From: Methanococcoides methylutens MM1
GTDB lineage: Archaea > Halobacteriota > Methanosarcinia > Methanosarcinales > Methanosarcinaceae
Direction: 5' to 3'
Length of the DNA: 64,000 nucleotides
NCBI RefSeq assembly: GCF_000970325.1
Contig: NZ_CP009518.1
Location: 682,001-746,000 of the forward strand
A model generated the notes under the pieces. It did no database searches. It had not been told where the DNA came from and saw only the letters and a list, made by a program, of their open reading frames with translations. Below are positions 26,204-34,382 of the stretch, piece after piece. The position numbers and the translations under genes were made by a program. Each line of letters starts with the position of its first letter. The first letter of the stretch is position 1.

Positions 26204-26215
26204 CCCCATTTTGGC

Positions 26216-26863
26216 TTAATTCATAAGCCTTTCAGCGGCTTCTACTGCTTCTGTGGCAGTCCTGACACATGCATCAGCTCCGATGGAATCTGCATATTTC
26301 TGCGTAACCGGAGCCCCGCTGACGATTACTTTTAGATTTTGCCGGATTCCCTTTTCTTCAAGGAGCTCGATCAATTCTTCAAGGTTTCTCATCGTCGTGC
26401 TTGTCATTGAGGACACTGCAATAATGTCAGCTTCATTGTCAACGGCTGCATCGATGATCTCTGATGTATTCCTGTCCTTGCCGATATCGATAACTTCGAA
26501 TCCTGCGATCCTCAACATACTTGCTGCAATATTCTTCCCCAGGTCATGGGTATCGTTCCTGACAGTCGCCATTACGATTGTCCCCTTGCTCTTAATTTCT
26601 ATGCCTTTCTCTGCCAGTTTTTCAGCAATGAGCTTGTTTGCTTTGTCAAGGATCAAAGTTGAGTTCATCAACTGGGACAGGAAGTACTCTTTTTCTTCGA
26701 ACCTTCTGCCAATTTCACTGAGGGCTTCTGCAAACTTTTCTAAAAGGTCTTTGATCTCATATCCACTTTCCAGCCATCTTTCGATGACATCGAAGACCTT
26801 CTTTTCATTGATCTCTACCAACGATACATATGCTTCCCCAAGCAGTTCCTCTTTTGATGGCAT
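26216..26863 (-). CDS. Methyltransferase-type corrinoid protein (B12-binding)
   Basis: 215 residues in the MtaC/MtmC layout: an N-terminal helical cap (about 1-88) and a Rossmann-type cobalamin domain with NDTHDLGKN, where the histidine would ligate cobalt, then VSSMTSTT and a C-terminal VSGAPVTQKYADSIGAD. Such proteins carry a methyl group between a substrate-specific methyltransferase and an MtbA-type coenzyme M methyltransferase. No partner methyltransferase is adjacent, so the substrate is unknown. The mobile element ends one base beyond its stop codon. Confidence 0.88.
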   Translation of the reverse strand: MPSKEELLGEAYVSLVEINEKKVFDVIERWLESGYEIKDLLEKFAEALSEIGRRFEEKEYFLSQLMNSTLILDKANKLIAEKLAEKGIEIKSKGTIVMATVRNDTHDLGKNIAASMLRIAGFEVIDIGKDRNTSEIIDAAVDNEADIIAVSSMTSTTMRNLEELIELLEEKGIRQNLKVIVSGAPVTQKYADSIGADACVRTATEAVEAAERLMN

Positions 26864-26952
26864 TGCCTTCCCTCTTTAGAATATATAATAAGTTTTCAGG
26901 GGGCATGGTATATCTGTGTTTCTTAAGTAGTTCCGATATAACAGGTTCACTT

Positions 26953-27008
26953 TCACATGTGATGGATATCCATAGAGCCGATCATTCCTGAATTCCCCAC
27001 CTGGAATT
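26953..27008. promoter_or_regulatory. Cluster of palindromes upstream of the TusA-like gene
   Basis: TCACATGTGA (26953-26962) is directly followed by ATGGATATCCAT (26962-26973), both perfect palindromes. An inverted repeat AATTCC-N6-GGAATT lies at 26991-27008. These are candidate operators between the divergently read corrinoid-protein and TusA-like genes. No binding protein is known. Confidence 0.35.
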
Positions 27009-27097
27009 ATTTTGTCCTTATTTGCCTGTATCTTAGCTATTATATCTTTACAGACTGAGCTATTTCTATTACAATAATAAAGATCAAAGGTGGAAAC

Positions 27098-27331
27098 ATG
27101 ACTGAAGAACCAATAGAATTAGATCTCAGGGGGGAGATTTGTCCCTTTACTTTTGTGAAAACGAAATTACAGTTAGAAGAGCTGGAAAGCGGCGATAACC
27201 TCACTGTTATCTTTGATTATCCTCCTGCAGTGTCGAATGTTCCTAAAAGTGTGAAGAATGAAGGCCATACCATTCTTGGTATTGATAAGGAAGAAAATAA
27301 TATCTGGAAAGTGCATATCAAAAAAGCCTGA
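27098..27331 (+). CDS. TusA/SirA-like sulfur-relay protein
   Basis: 77 residues, the size and fold of TusA. The motif LDLRGEICPFTFVKTKLQLEEL keeps the active-site cysteine, but the usual CPxP is CPFT, so it is a divergent member. TusA proteins carry a persulfide to downstream acceptors. It stands at the edge of the sulfur locus with ribosome-binding site GGTGG. Confidence 0.85.
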   Translation: MTEEPIELDLRGEICPFTFVKTKLQLEELESGDNLTVIFDYPPAVSNVPKSVKNEGHTILGIDKEENNIWKVHIKKA

Positions 27332-27490
27332 CTTTTAGGCTTGTTTCTTATTTTGAATTCAAATATTTATTTTCTTCTCCTTCTCATCCTTCGTCTTTTT
27401 CTTTTAAACTGCTCTTTTAGAGTTAATTAATTTAAAAATAGACAAAATACAGATTGACCATGGTTCATGGCAATCTGCTTTTGTTCACGT

Positions 27491-28498
27491 TTAACGTATC
27501 GTCTTGCGCTTAAATTTACCCACGTGGTCCAGTATTACTTCTATTCCGTTGTTGATAAGCGCATTGAACTTCTCAGGTTTCATAGCTGAACGCCTGATGG
27601 GTTCGTGCAGATCGATCAGTAGTATCGCATCGACCCAGTTATCCCTGAGGCGATAGTTCATCGGTTCCTCGAACAGGGCGGTTGCAACTTCCTCCGAAGC
27701 TTTTGCTGCCTCCGCATCTTTGAATTTGACAGGCACATGCAAGGTTACTGATGAGCTCTTTCCACTTTCATCCTTTGGAATGTACAACCTTACGATCTCA
27801 TCACCGAAACGTCCGATGAAATGGTCCGTACCTTTCGTGAAACCAAGTGCTAGGATCGCATCCACCAGACGTGCCGGCAGGTCGTCCATAAGACAGCCAC
27901 AAAGTGCTTTTGTGATGCTTTCTTCCTTCAGTGACTCGGTGAGCTCAACAAAGGCTTCCATGGGAAATCCGAAAACGATCTCATCGTTCCTGTAATCGCT
28001 GAACATACGCGCTCCGGAACACAGGAGTGAGAGGTTCACCTTGTTCTCCATTACCGGGATGGTGGTACATTCTCCACAGACTGCGAATTCTCCCTTGAAC
28101 TTTGCATTTACCATGTCACCTTTCACTTTGGATAGGGTTGCAGCCACACGCATCAGCTTGCTGGCGGTTCCTACTACCACTACCACATCGGGTTCGAATT
28201 CACATTTGTCAAGAGGCGTGACGGTCATAGTTCTTGTATCAGCAGGCTTCATCCTTGGATATACATCTCCATAAGCAGGCTCGGTGAATCCCAGTGCAAG
28301 TTCTGCGCTTGCACAGGACATATCATCAGCCGAACAGGTATAGGATGTACCAAAGGCAGCAGCTTTTCTCACAATCTCACAGTATCGCATGGGTTGCGGA
28401 ATATCTGGCTCCTTTTCGCTGTTGAACTTGACAGCGACCGGTGTAAGGGGCAGCTCAAAGAACTGCCTGAACTGCTTTGTTAGTTCCGTATATTTCAT
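27491..28498 (-). CDS. DUF169 family protein
   Basis: 335 residues, soluble. The DUF169 pattern is seen in FELPLTPVAVKFNSEKEPD near the start, MRYCEIVRKAAAFGTSYTCSADDMSC, and GCLMDDLPARLVD, with many cysteines (near residues 40, 55, 60, 139, 142 and 201) that could bind metal or a cluster. The C-terminal 100 residues are less typical. It overlaps the SepCysS gene by four bases (ATGA), so the two are translated together. The family has no established function; context suggests sulfur or tRNA-cysteine metabolism. Confidence 0.8.
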   Translation of the reverse strand: MKYTELTKQFRQFFELPLTPVAVKFNSEKEPDIPQPMRYCEIVRKAAAFGTSYTCSADDMSCASAELALGFTEPAYGDVYPRMKPADTRTMTVTPLDKCEFEPDVVVVVGTASKLMRVAATLSKVKGDMVNAKFKGEFAVCGECTTIPVMENKVNLSLLCSGARMFSDYRNDEIVFGFPMEAFVELTESLKEESITKALCGCLMDDLPARLVDAILALGFTKGTDHFIGRFGDEIVRLYIPKDESGKSSSVTLHVPVKFKDAEAAKASEEVATALFEEPMNYRLRDNWVDAILLIDLHEPIRRSAMKPEKFNALINNGIEVILDHVGKFKRKTIR

Positions 28499-29664
28499 GC
28501 TTCATCCTCCACCGGTATGTCATACTTCCTTGCGATTTCAAGGAAAGCGTTGGCAACGTATTCTATCTGCTTTCTGCTGAGTCCGAACGTATTCAATTTG
28601 AAACTCTTGCTCATGCCCGGTTGTATTCCCATTATCTTTCGTTTCTTCAGTTCATGGTACAGGAAATAACCACGTTTCTTTGATTTGGAAGCAGCTTCGA
28701 AGAACGGGAGGGATTCGAAAGCCACGAGTGTGTGTTCTGTAGGCTTTACACCCATCTGGTGTAATCCTTCGATACGTTCGATCTGTGATGCAAGGTATCT
28801 CGCATTCTCTACTTCTTCGTCCCAGTGCTTCACACGTTCCACAACAGTAGGGAACGATGCCATTAGTGACATCACCGGAGCTCCGAAGACAGGGGAACAG
28901 CCGAACAGGGCTACTTCCTTCTTGGTGAAGCCGCGTCCGCTCCAGTCACCTCTGATTGTAGACTTGTCGAATACCTGCTGGTTCCATTCGAAGGTCGTTG
29001 CAAGTATTCCCATTGGTGCGGATGCTGCCCAGCTTTTGTGCCCGGAAGCACAGAGGAAGTCAACGCCAAGTTTCTTCCCGTCAATTGGCATAACTCCTGA
29101 TGAGTAAGCTGTGTTCAACAGGAACGGTACGCCGTATTCCTTACAGATCTTCCCCACGGATGCGGCATCTGCCACATTGCCATAGCGATAATCAACATGT
29201 GTCAGTAGCGCCAGTGCAGGCAGTGATCCGGTGTTGCGTTCCACTTCCTCGAATTTTTCCGCATATTTCTCCGGATCGATCGTAAATTCCGGGTAGCCGC
29301 TATGAGGTACCTCAACGACATTTAGCTGGTTCGCTTCTGCTGCAAGGTATGATGTATAGTGTGCAAGTGAATCCAGTACAATGGTATCGCCGGGTTCTGT
29401 GACCATGTGCATTGCAGCCCATTTTGCATGTCGGCATCCGGCTGTGAACCTCACATCGTCCATGTTCAGGAATTCTGCTATATCTGCTGTAAGGTTCCTT
29501 ACAGGCGGGTTCTGGACCAGATCGACCCTTGACTCGAAACAGTAGTCACAAACTGAATAACCATCTGCGAATTCAAGTGTTGCTTTTCTGGCTTCAGCGG
29601 TAAGTACTCCTCCTCGCTGGATAGGGTTCAGGTTGATGTATGTGCTTTCAACCCCTCTGCTCAA
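28495..29664 (-). CDS. pscS: O-phosphoseryl-tRNA:Cys-tRNA synthase (SepCysS)
   Basis: PLP enzyme converting Sep-tRNA(Cys) to Cys-tRNA(Cys) in methanogens; its sulfur donor in the cell is not firmly settled. 389 residues: YINLNPIQRGGVLT opening, the conserved pair CDYC near residue 38, FTAGCRHAKW, and the PLP lysine in CASGHKSWAASAPMG near residue 215. A third conserved cysteine lies in FGCSPVFGAP. The start codon is TTG at 29664; no ATG or GTG is available upstream of the conserved opening. Coupled to DUF169. SepRS is not in the window. Confidence 0.95.
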   Translation of the reverse strand: MSRGVESTYINLNPIQRGGVLTAEARKATLEFADGYSVCDYCFESRVDLVQNPPVRNLTADIAEFLNMDDVRFTAGCRHAKWAAMHMVTEPGDTIVLDSLAHYTSYLAAEANQLNVVEVPHSGYPEFTIDPEKYAEKFEEVERNTGSLPALALLTHVDYRYGNVADAASVGKICKEYGVPFLLNTAYSSGVMPIDGKKLGVDFLCASGHKSWAASAPMGILATTFEWNQQVFDKSTIRGDWSGRGFTKKEVALFGCSPVFGAPVMSLMASFPTVVERVKHWDEEVENARYLASQIERIEGLHQMGVKPTEHTLVAFESLPFFEAASKSKKRGYFLYHELKKRKIMGIQPGMSKSFKLNTFGLSRKQIEYVANAFLEIARKYDIPVEDEA

Positions 29665-29735
29665 ATTTTTATAAATATCAAGGTTCAGTTAGGAATTCCC
29701 CCTGGATTCTTTTGTTCTGCTACGATTCCGTTCGA

Positions 29736-29984
29736 TCAAAGGAACTCTTCAAGTTCCTCTAGTATCTCGTCCTTTTCCACTCGTCCGATCAGCGCGACCT
29801 CTCCATTAATAGCAATAGTAGGTACTTCTTCTATCCCGAGTTGCTTTGCTCTCTCAGCTCCTTCTAAGCCGGTTACGTTTATCTCCTTGAACATAACCCC
29901 TTCAGGAAGAACTTCGATTATCTGGTTCCTGACATAATGGCAGTTCATGCAAATATCGGAATAATATAGTTCTATTAATGTCAT
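29736..29984 (-). CDS. Thioredoxin-like CxxC protein
   Basis: 82 residues from the ATG at 29984: MTLIELYYSDICMNCHYVRNQ with a CMNC redox motif, cis-Pro in EEVPTIAING, then a short helix. It fits the small thioredoxin/glutaredoxin-like group of methanogens. The open frame continues upstream to 30068 and would add a hydrophobic segment (IIVVIPFVIYLTV) as a membrane anchor, so a tethered form is possible. Divergent from the small gene at 30083. Confidence 0.75.
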   Translation of the reverse strand: MTLIELYYSDICMNCHYVRNQIIEVLPEGVMFKEINVTGLEGAERAKQLGIEEVPTIAINGEVALIGRVEKDEILEELEEFL

Positions 29985-30082
29985 CGATGGTCTATTAACT
30001 GTCAGATAAATAACAAATGGTATCACGACAATTATTGCCTCCCCCATTACCTTATTAATATCTTGCATATATAAGGAGTTTC

Positions 30083-30310
30083 ATGGACGCTACTACGATC
30101 AACAGGACGAAATCAGCGATAGATGCCCTTATCGAAGTACAGCAGCTGTGGATAGACAATGTTCCGGAGTATGAGCTATCAGACAGAGAGCTTGTAGTGC
30201 TGAAAAAAAGGCTCAACCGTGCAATGGATAACATCCAGAAGATCTATGAAGACAATGAAGAAGTGATGAACAGGGCTGAAGAATCACTCAAAAAAGAAAA
30301 TGCCAGATGA
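30083..30310 (+). CDS. Small helical protein, unknown
   Basis: 75 residues, all predicted helix by composition with a coiled-coil-like C-terminal half (RLNRAMDNIQKIYEDNEEVMNRAEESL). A TATA-like CATATATAAGG with GGAG lies directly before the ATG, giving a short leader. No family recognised. Confidence 0.6.
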   Translation: MDATTINRTKSAIDALIEVQQLWIDNVPEYELSDRELVVLKKRLNRAMDNIQKIYEDNEEVMNRAEESLKKENAR

Positions 30311-30438
30311 AGCTGGCAGAGTCGATCAATAAAATTAGTGGCAATATTGCTAGAGTATACGTTGAAGTATATAATGGATAGATCCGGCATAACTTCATTC
30401 GGACCGATCCGGACCGACAAACTATTGTTTTTTTCATT

Positions 30439-31398
30439 TCAGGAAACAAGGCTGATGGCAGTATATGCCATCAGACCTGCTACCAGTGGCGATATTACCC
30501 ACATTACCACAATTCGTCTTACCATCCTATTCTTCATCGTAGCCATGCCTTTATTAGCACATCCGATTCCTATAACTGCTGCCGGTACCAGCTGCCCGAG
30601 TGCCACAGGGATACCGTAATGGGATGCAACATGTACGATGATTGCCACGATCACTTCGATGAAGATCGCACGTATGGTACAGATCTCTGCTATATCCGTC
30701 CCGACGGTCTGGAGGACACGACCTCCTATCACTATAGCTCCAATGCCAAGCGTAAGACCTCCGATAACAGCTCCTGTTGTCGCGTCCACAAATCCCGCTC
30801 CTACGAGAGGACCGACAGCATTGGCAGCATTGTTCGCACCTGCCGAATAGGCAACATAACAACCGGTCACCGTCAGGAGCTTTCCGATAGTGCTCCTTAT
30901 CTGTGCTTCCGATTCATGTTCCACAAGCCATACCACCATTCTTGGATGGATGTATTTGCCGGAAAGATAAGCCAGAACGAATGCAAGTATCGGGGTAGCG
31001 ATCCACCATCCTACTATCTCTGAAAGCAGTTGGGTATCGAGTATCCCGTAGAATATTCCTATTCCTACAATAGCACCTACTGCTGACTGGCTTGCTGATA
31101 TCGGGACCTTTAGTATGTTCCCTATGAACAGGCTGATGGCGGCTGCACTTGTTGCAATGATCGCTGCTGTGATGGTAATTGTATTACCTGGAATGATTCC
31201 TTCGCCAAGGGTCCTGATGACCTCTTCACCACTGATCAGGGCACCGAGAAGGGAAAATATTGCTATCAATATCACTGCCTGCTTTTTAGTACGGGCCCTT
31301 GCACCATATGCTGGACCCATGGCAGCAGCTGCATTGTTCCCGCCGATGTTGATCCCCATGAAGATCGCAGATGCAATTGCAGCCAGTGCTATGATCAT
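30439..31398 (-). CDS. PiT-family anion permease, probably sulfate (CysP-like)
   Basis: 319 residues, 9-10 membrane helices, with the duplicated PiT signature: GINIGGNNAAAAMGPAYGAR near the N-terminus and AYSAGANNAANAVGPLVGAG in the second half. PiT members import phosphate or, in the CysP branch, sulfate by cation symport. Sequence alone does not separate the two here. Position, divergent from the sulfite reductase-APS reductase-ATP sulfurylase genes across one promoter region, argues for sulfate or sulfite. Confidence 0.85.
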   Translation of the reverse strand: MIIALAAIASAIFMGINIGGNNAAAAMGPAYGARARTKKQAVILIAIFSLLGALISGEEVIRTLGEGIIPGNTITITAAIIATSAAAISLFIGNILKVPISASQSAVGAIVGIGIFYGILDTQLLSEIVGWWIATPILAFVLAYLSGKYIHPRMVVWLVEHESEAQIRSTIGKLLTVTGCYVAYSAGANNAANAVGPLVGAGFVDATTGAVIGGLTLGIGAIVIGGRVLQTVGTDIAEICTIRAIFIEVIVAIIVHVASHYGIPVALGQLVPAAVIGIGCANKGMATMKNRMVRRIVVMWVISPLVAGLMAYTAISLVS

Positions 31399-31614
31399 TT
31401 AGTAATAACCCCTTTTAATTCCCGTTTATCTTTATATATTCCGCATTACTTAGTCTTGTTTCCACTCATTTTTTGGAGTAAATATATAGCAAATGAAAGG
31501 TAATTTGTTATATATCGATGGGTAATGGGGCTAAAATTACCACTATAATGAGTGCAACTTTTGCCTTTTTATATACCTATATATCTCAATCTGGGGAAGT
31601 TAGGATGATAATAC
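31399..31614. promoter_or_regulatory. Divergent promoter of permease and sulfate-reduction genes
   Basis: For the minus strand AATATATAAAG (31443-31433) is a TATA box about 40 bases before the permease ATG. For the plus strand CTTTTTATATACC near 31566-31578 is followed about 25 bases later by the expected start. Between them, GGTAAT occurs at 31499 and 31521, and an inverted ATTACC at 31536, giving GGTAAT-N9-ATTACC (31521-31541). This is a candidate operator for sulfur control. Confidence 0.5.
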
Positions 31615-32475
31615 ATGGGTAATAAGACTATCAACTATGACAGGCTCAAACAAGGCGGTTTTCTTCGCCAGAGGCAGAAGGAAGACCTTTTCTCAATGCG
31701 ACTTCGTGTCGTTGGGGGTCAGCTGACTGCTGATCAGCTTCGGGCACTTGCAGACGCTTCCGAGAAGTATGGCAGGGGAGAGGTCCACATAACTGCACGG
31801 CAGGGACTTGAGATATCATACGTTCCTCTTGACGATGCAGAGGACCTTCTTGATGAGCTTGAGAAAGGAGATGTTTATCAGGGGACCTGTGGACCCAGGG
31901 TCCGCGGAGTCGTTGCATGTCAGGGAAATCTCATCTGTCCGCGTGGGCTGATCGATGCAGAGGATATTGCAAAGAAGATCGATGAAAAGTACTTTGCCAT
32001 GGAACTTCCTGGCAAGTTCAAATTTGCAGTTACTGGCTGTCCGTCATCATGTATGAAGCCACAGGAAAATGACCTTGGGGTAATGGGGGGACTTGAGCCG
32101 GAATGGGTAAATGATAAATGTACCTATTGTGGTCTCTGTCAAACAGTGTGTCCCGTGGATGCGATAAAGGTCGAGAATGGTGCCCTGGAATTTTACAGGG
32201 ACAAATGTAATCTCTGTGGGCAATGTCTACTGATATGCCCGACAGAAGCATGGGTAAAATCCCGTGAAGGTTACACGGTTTATGTTGGCGGCAAGGTCGG
32301 TAAATATCCAAGGCTTGGTGTCAAACTTACCGAGCTTGTGGATGAAGATACTCTGTTCAGGATAATCGAGAGGTCTGTGGAGTTCTTCAAGATCGAAGCA
32401 ACTTCAGGAGAACGGTTTGGAGATACTATCCAGCGTGTGGGCTTTGAAGAGTTCAAGGCTTTTGTGCTGGAATGA
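31615..32475 (+). CDS. Siroheme Fe-S sulfite reductase (small Dsr-like type)
   Basis: 286 residues. An N-terminal ferredoxin-like half domain (GGFLRQRQKEDLFSMRLRVVGG) is followed by the siroheme/4Fe-4S site: CQGNLIC near residue 103 and CPSSC near 143 (C-x5-C and C-x3-C). A two-cluster ferredoxin insert follows (CTYCGLCQTVCP, CNLCGQCLLICP). This is the compact archaeal sulfite reductase-like architecture. Beside CysH and CysDN its natural job is reducing sulfite to sulfide with reduced ferredoxin. Such proteins can also be nitrite-reducing or uncharacterised, so the role is inferred from context. Confidence 0.85.
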   Translation: MGNKTINYDRLKQGGFLRQRQKEDLFSMRLRVVGGQLTADQLRALADASEKYGRGEVHITARQGLEISYVPLDDAEDLLDELEKGDVYQGTCGPRVRGVVACQGNLICPRGLIDAEDIAKKIDEKYFAMELPGKFKFAVTGCPSSCMKPQENDLGVMGGLEPEWVNDKCTYCGLCQTVCPVDAIKVENGALEFYRDKCNLCGQCLLICPTEAWVKSREGYTVYVGGKVGKYPRLGVKLTELVDEDTLFRIIERSVEFFKIEATSGERFGDTIQRVGFEEFKAFVLE

Positions 32476-32606
32476 ATTGAGATTTCCGGGTAAGCAGCAA
32501 GTGTCTGCTATCCGGATCCCATTTCTTCATATCTCCTCAATGCTGACACTGCTGATATTATATGTCCAGCAGACGACCAGTATGAAAATCATCAGGAAAT
32601 GGAACT

Positions 32607-33350
32607 ATGCCGGAGCCAGATAAGGAATTAACAATAGAAATGGAACAATTGGCTGAAGACTATAAAAGTAGGTCTCCTCAGGAGATTCTTGAGTATGCTC
32701 TGAACAGGTTTGGATCAGATATCGCTATTGCATTCAGCGGTTCAGAGGACGTTGTGCTCATTGATATGGCAACAAAGATCAAGGCAGATGTGAATGTCTT
32801 CTCCATTGACACCGGTCGTCTGCATCCTGAAACCTACAAGTTCTTCGAAGTGGTGCGGGATCATTATAACATTAATCTGGAGATATTCTTTGCGAACAGG
32901 GAAAAGACCGAAGAATTGGTTCACAAGAAGGGTATGTTCTCTTTCTATAAGGACGGGCACAAAGAATGTTGTGCTGCCAGAAAGGTCGATCCACTCAAAC
33001 GTTCCCTTAGCAGGAGGTCTGCATGGATCACCGGCCAGCGCAAGGACCAGAGCCCCAACACACGTGCATATATTCCTGTTGTAGAGGTAGATCCTGTATT
33101 TGGGGACGGCACGCTTGTGAAGTTCAATCCTCTGGCAAACTGGACCTCCGGGCAGGTCTGGAATTACATCAGGGAGAACAATGTTCCCTACAATGAACTC
33201 CATGAAAAGGGGTATGTCAGCATTGGTTGTGAACCATGTACAAGACCTGTTCTGCCGGGGCAGCATGAACGTGAAGGACGCTGGTGGTGGGAAGAAGCAA
33301 CCAAAAAAGAATGTGGACTTCATTCGGGGAACATCAGTTCCCGGGACTGA
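32607..33350 (+). CDS. cysH: Adenylyl-sulfate (APS) reductase, Fe-S type CysH
   Basis: Reduces APS to sulfite and AMP with thiol. 247 residues: PP-loop-like [14 protein letters not shown] near residue 43, and [12 protein letters not shown]. The cysteine pairs [12 protein letters not shown] and GCEPC hold the [4Fe-4S] cluster that marks APS- rather than PAPS-specific enzymes. The catalytic cysteine is in KKECGLH near the C-terminus, so all key residues are present. It is 131 bases after the sulfite reductase and 123 before cysD, on the same strand. Confidence 0.93.
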   Translation: MPEPDKELTIEMEQLAEDYKSRSPQEILEYALNRFGSDIAIAFSGSEDVVLIDMATKIKADVNVFSIDTGRLHPETYKFFEVVRDHYNINLEIFFANREKTEELVHKKGMFSFYKDGHKECCAARKVDPLKRSLSRRSAWITGQRKDQSPNTRAYIPVVEVDPVFGDGTLVKFNPLANWTSGQVWNYIRENNVPYNELHEKGYVSIGCEPCTRPVLPGQHEREGRWWWEEATKKECGLHSGNISSRD

Positions 33351-33473
33351 AAATTAAAATTGAGACTTCAGGATCAATTCATAACAATTAGGACTTCAGA
33401 AGAAGAGAAATCAAAGTAAAAATTGAGAACATTGTAGAATATATCTATGACTAAAATTAATGGAGGGTTAAAT

Positions 33474-34382
33474 ATGGCCATTGCGGAAGAATCTTATCGG
33501 CTTTCAAATTTAAAGACGCTTGAAGCCGAAAGCATAGGCATTATCAGAGAGGTCGCTGCAGAATTCGAAAATCCGGTTATGTTGTATTCTGTGGGCAAGG
33601 ACTCGTCAGTGATGGCTCACCTGGCTATCAAGGCCTTTTACCCGAAAAAAGTACCTTTCCCCTTATTGCATATTGATACGGGATACAAGTTTCCTGAGAT
33701 GTATGAATTCAGGGATCAATATACGAAGAAACACGATCTGGACCTGAAGGTTCACAGGAACGAGGACGCTATCAAAAGAGGAATAAATCCCCTTACAGTG
33801 GGGACGGTCAAATGTTGTGCCGAGCTTAAGACGAAAGCTCTCCTTGACGGACTAAAGGAAGGTGGCTATGATGCAGCCTTTGGAGGTGCCAGAAGGGATG
33901 AAGAAAAATCAAGAGCAAAGGAAAGGATCTTTTCCTTCCGTGACAAGCATGGCCAGTGGAATCCGAAGGATCAGAAACCCGAATTATGGAACCTCTTCAA
34001 TTCAAAGATCGACCCCGGAGAATCTATCAGGGTATTTCCACTCTCTAACTGGACAGAGCTTGATATCTGGACATATATCTACCATGAGAATATTGAGATC
34101 GTGCCTCTTTACTTTGCCAAGAAAAGGCCGGTCATCGAGAAGCATGGTCAGCTAATTCCGGTCTATACGGATGAACACGAGGAAGATGTCAAAGAGGTCA
34201 TGTGCCGCTTCAGGACCTTGGGATGCCATTACTGTACAGGTGCGGTAAGGTCAGAGGCAGACACTTTGCCAAAGATCATCGAGGAGATGATGGTTGCCCG
34301 CCATTCCGAGCGTATCACAAGGGTGATCGACCACGACCAGGACAGTTCCATGGAACAAAAGAAGAAGGAGGGATACTTTTGA
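33474..34382 (+). CDS. cysD: Sulfate adenylyltransferase subunit 2
   Basis: Adenylyltransferase subunit of the heterodimeric ATP sulfurylase; forms APS from ATP and sulfate with CysN. 302 residues: PP-loop [13 protein letters not shown] near residue 40, [31 protein letters not shown], and [15 protein letters not shown]. The start is ATG 33474, seven bases after GGAGGG; the earlier ATG 33447 adds nine residues without a ribosome-binding site. Its stop overlaps the cysN start. Confidence 0.96.
   Translation: MAIAEESYRLSNLKTLEAESIGIIREVAAEFENPVMLYSVGKDSSVMAHLAIKAFYPKKVPFPLLHIDTGYKFPEMYEFRDQYTKKHDLDLKVHRNEDAIKRGINPLTVGTVKCCAELKTKALLDGLKEGGYDAAFGGARRDEEKSRAKERIFSFRDKHGQWNPKDQKPELWNLFNSKIDPGESIRVFPLSNWTELDIWTYIYHENIEIVPLYFAKKRPVIEKHGQLIPVYTDEHEEDVKEVMCRFRTLGCHYCTGAVRSEADTLPKIIEEMMVARHSERITRVIDHDQDSSMEQKKKEGYF

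Larger units (their letters stand above)
20826..26214. mobile_element. Putative non-autonomous transposable element with secreted-protein cargo
   Basis: The block is bounded by perfect inverted repeats: GGCTTGCCCATAAAGTCC at 20837-20854 and its complement at 26186-26203, extendable to 20 bp. Directly outside, CCCCATTTTGG occurs at both 20826-20836 and 26204-26214. Because the repeat and the ends overlap by G/C bases, the target duplication is 7 to 11 bp depending on the boundary chosen. Inside both ends are arrays of a 13-base motif. Cargo: five plus-strand genes, all secreted, membrane or very small; no transposase, integrase or Cas1. Flanking genes are both on the minus strand, so insertion separated a regulator from a corrinoid-protein gene. 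Long duplications of this size suggest an IS4/ISH8-like mover acting in trans, but this is inference. Confidence 0.7.

Noticed and set aside
20826-26214. Casposon or classical IS
   Set aside because: No cas1, DDE transposase, HUH or serine/tyrosine recombinase is encoded inside, so only a non-autonomous element is supported.
30439-31398. Firm call as a phosphate permease
   Set aside because: No phosphate genes nearby and the gene faces the sulfate-reduction cluster; the family alone does not decide the substrate.
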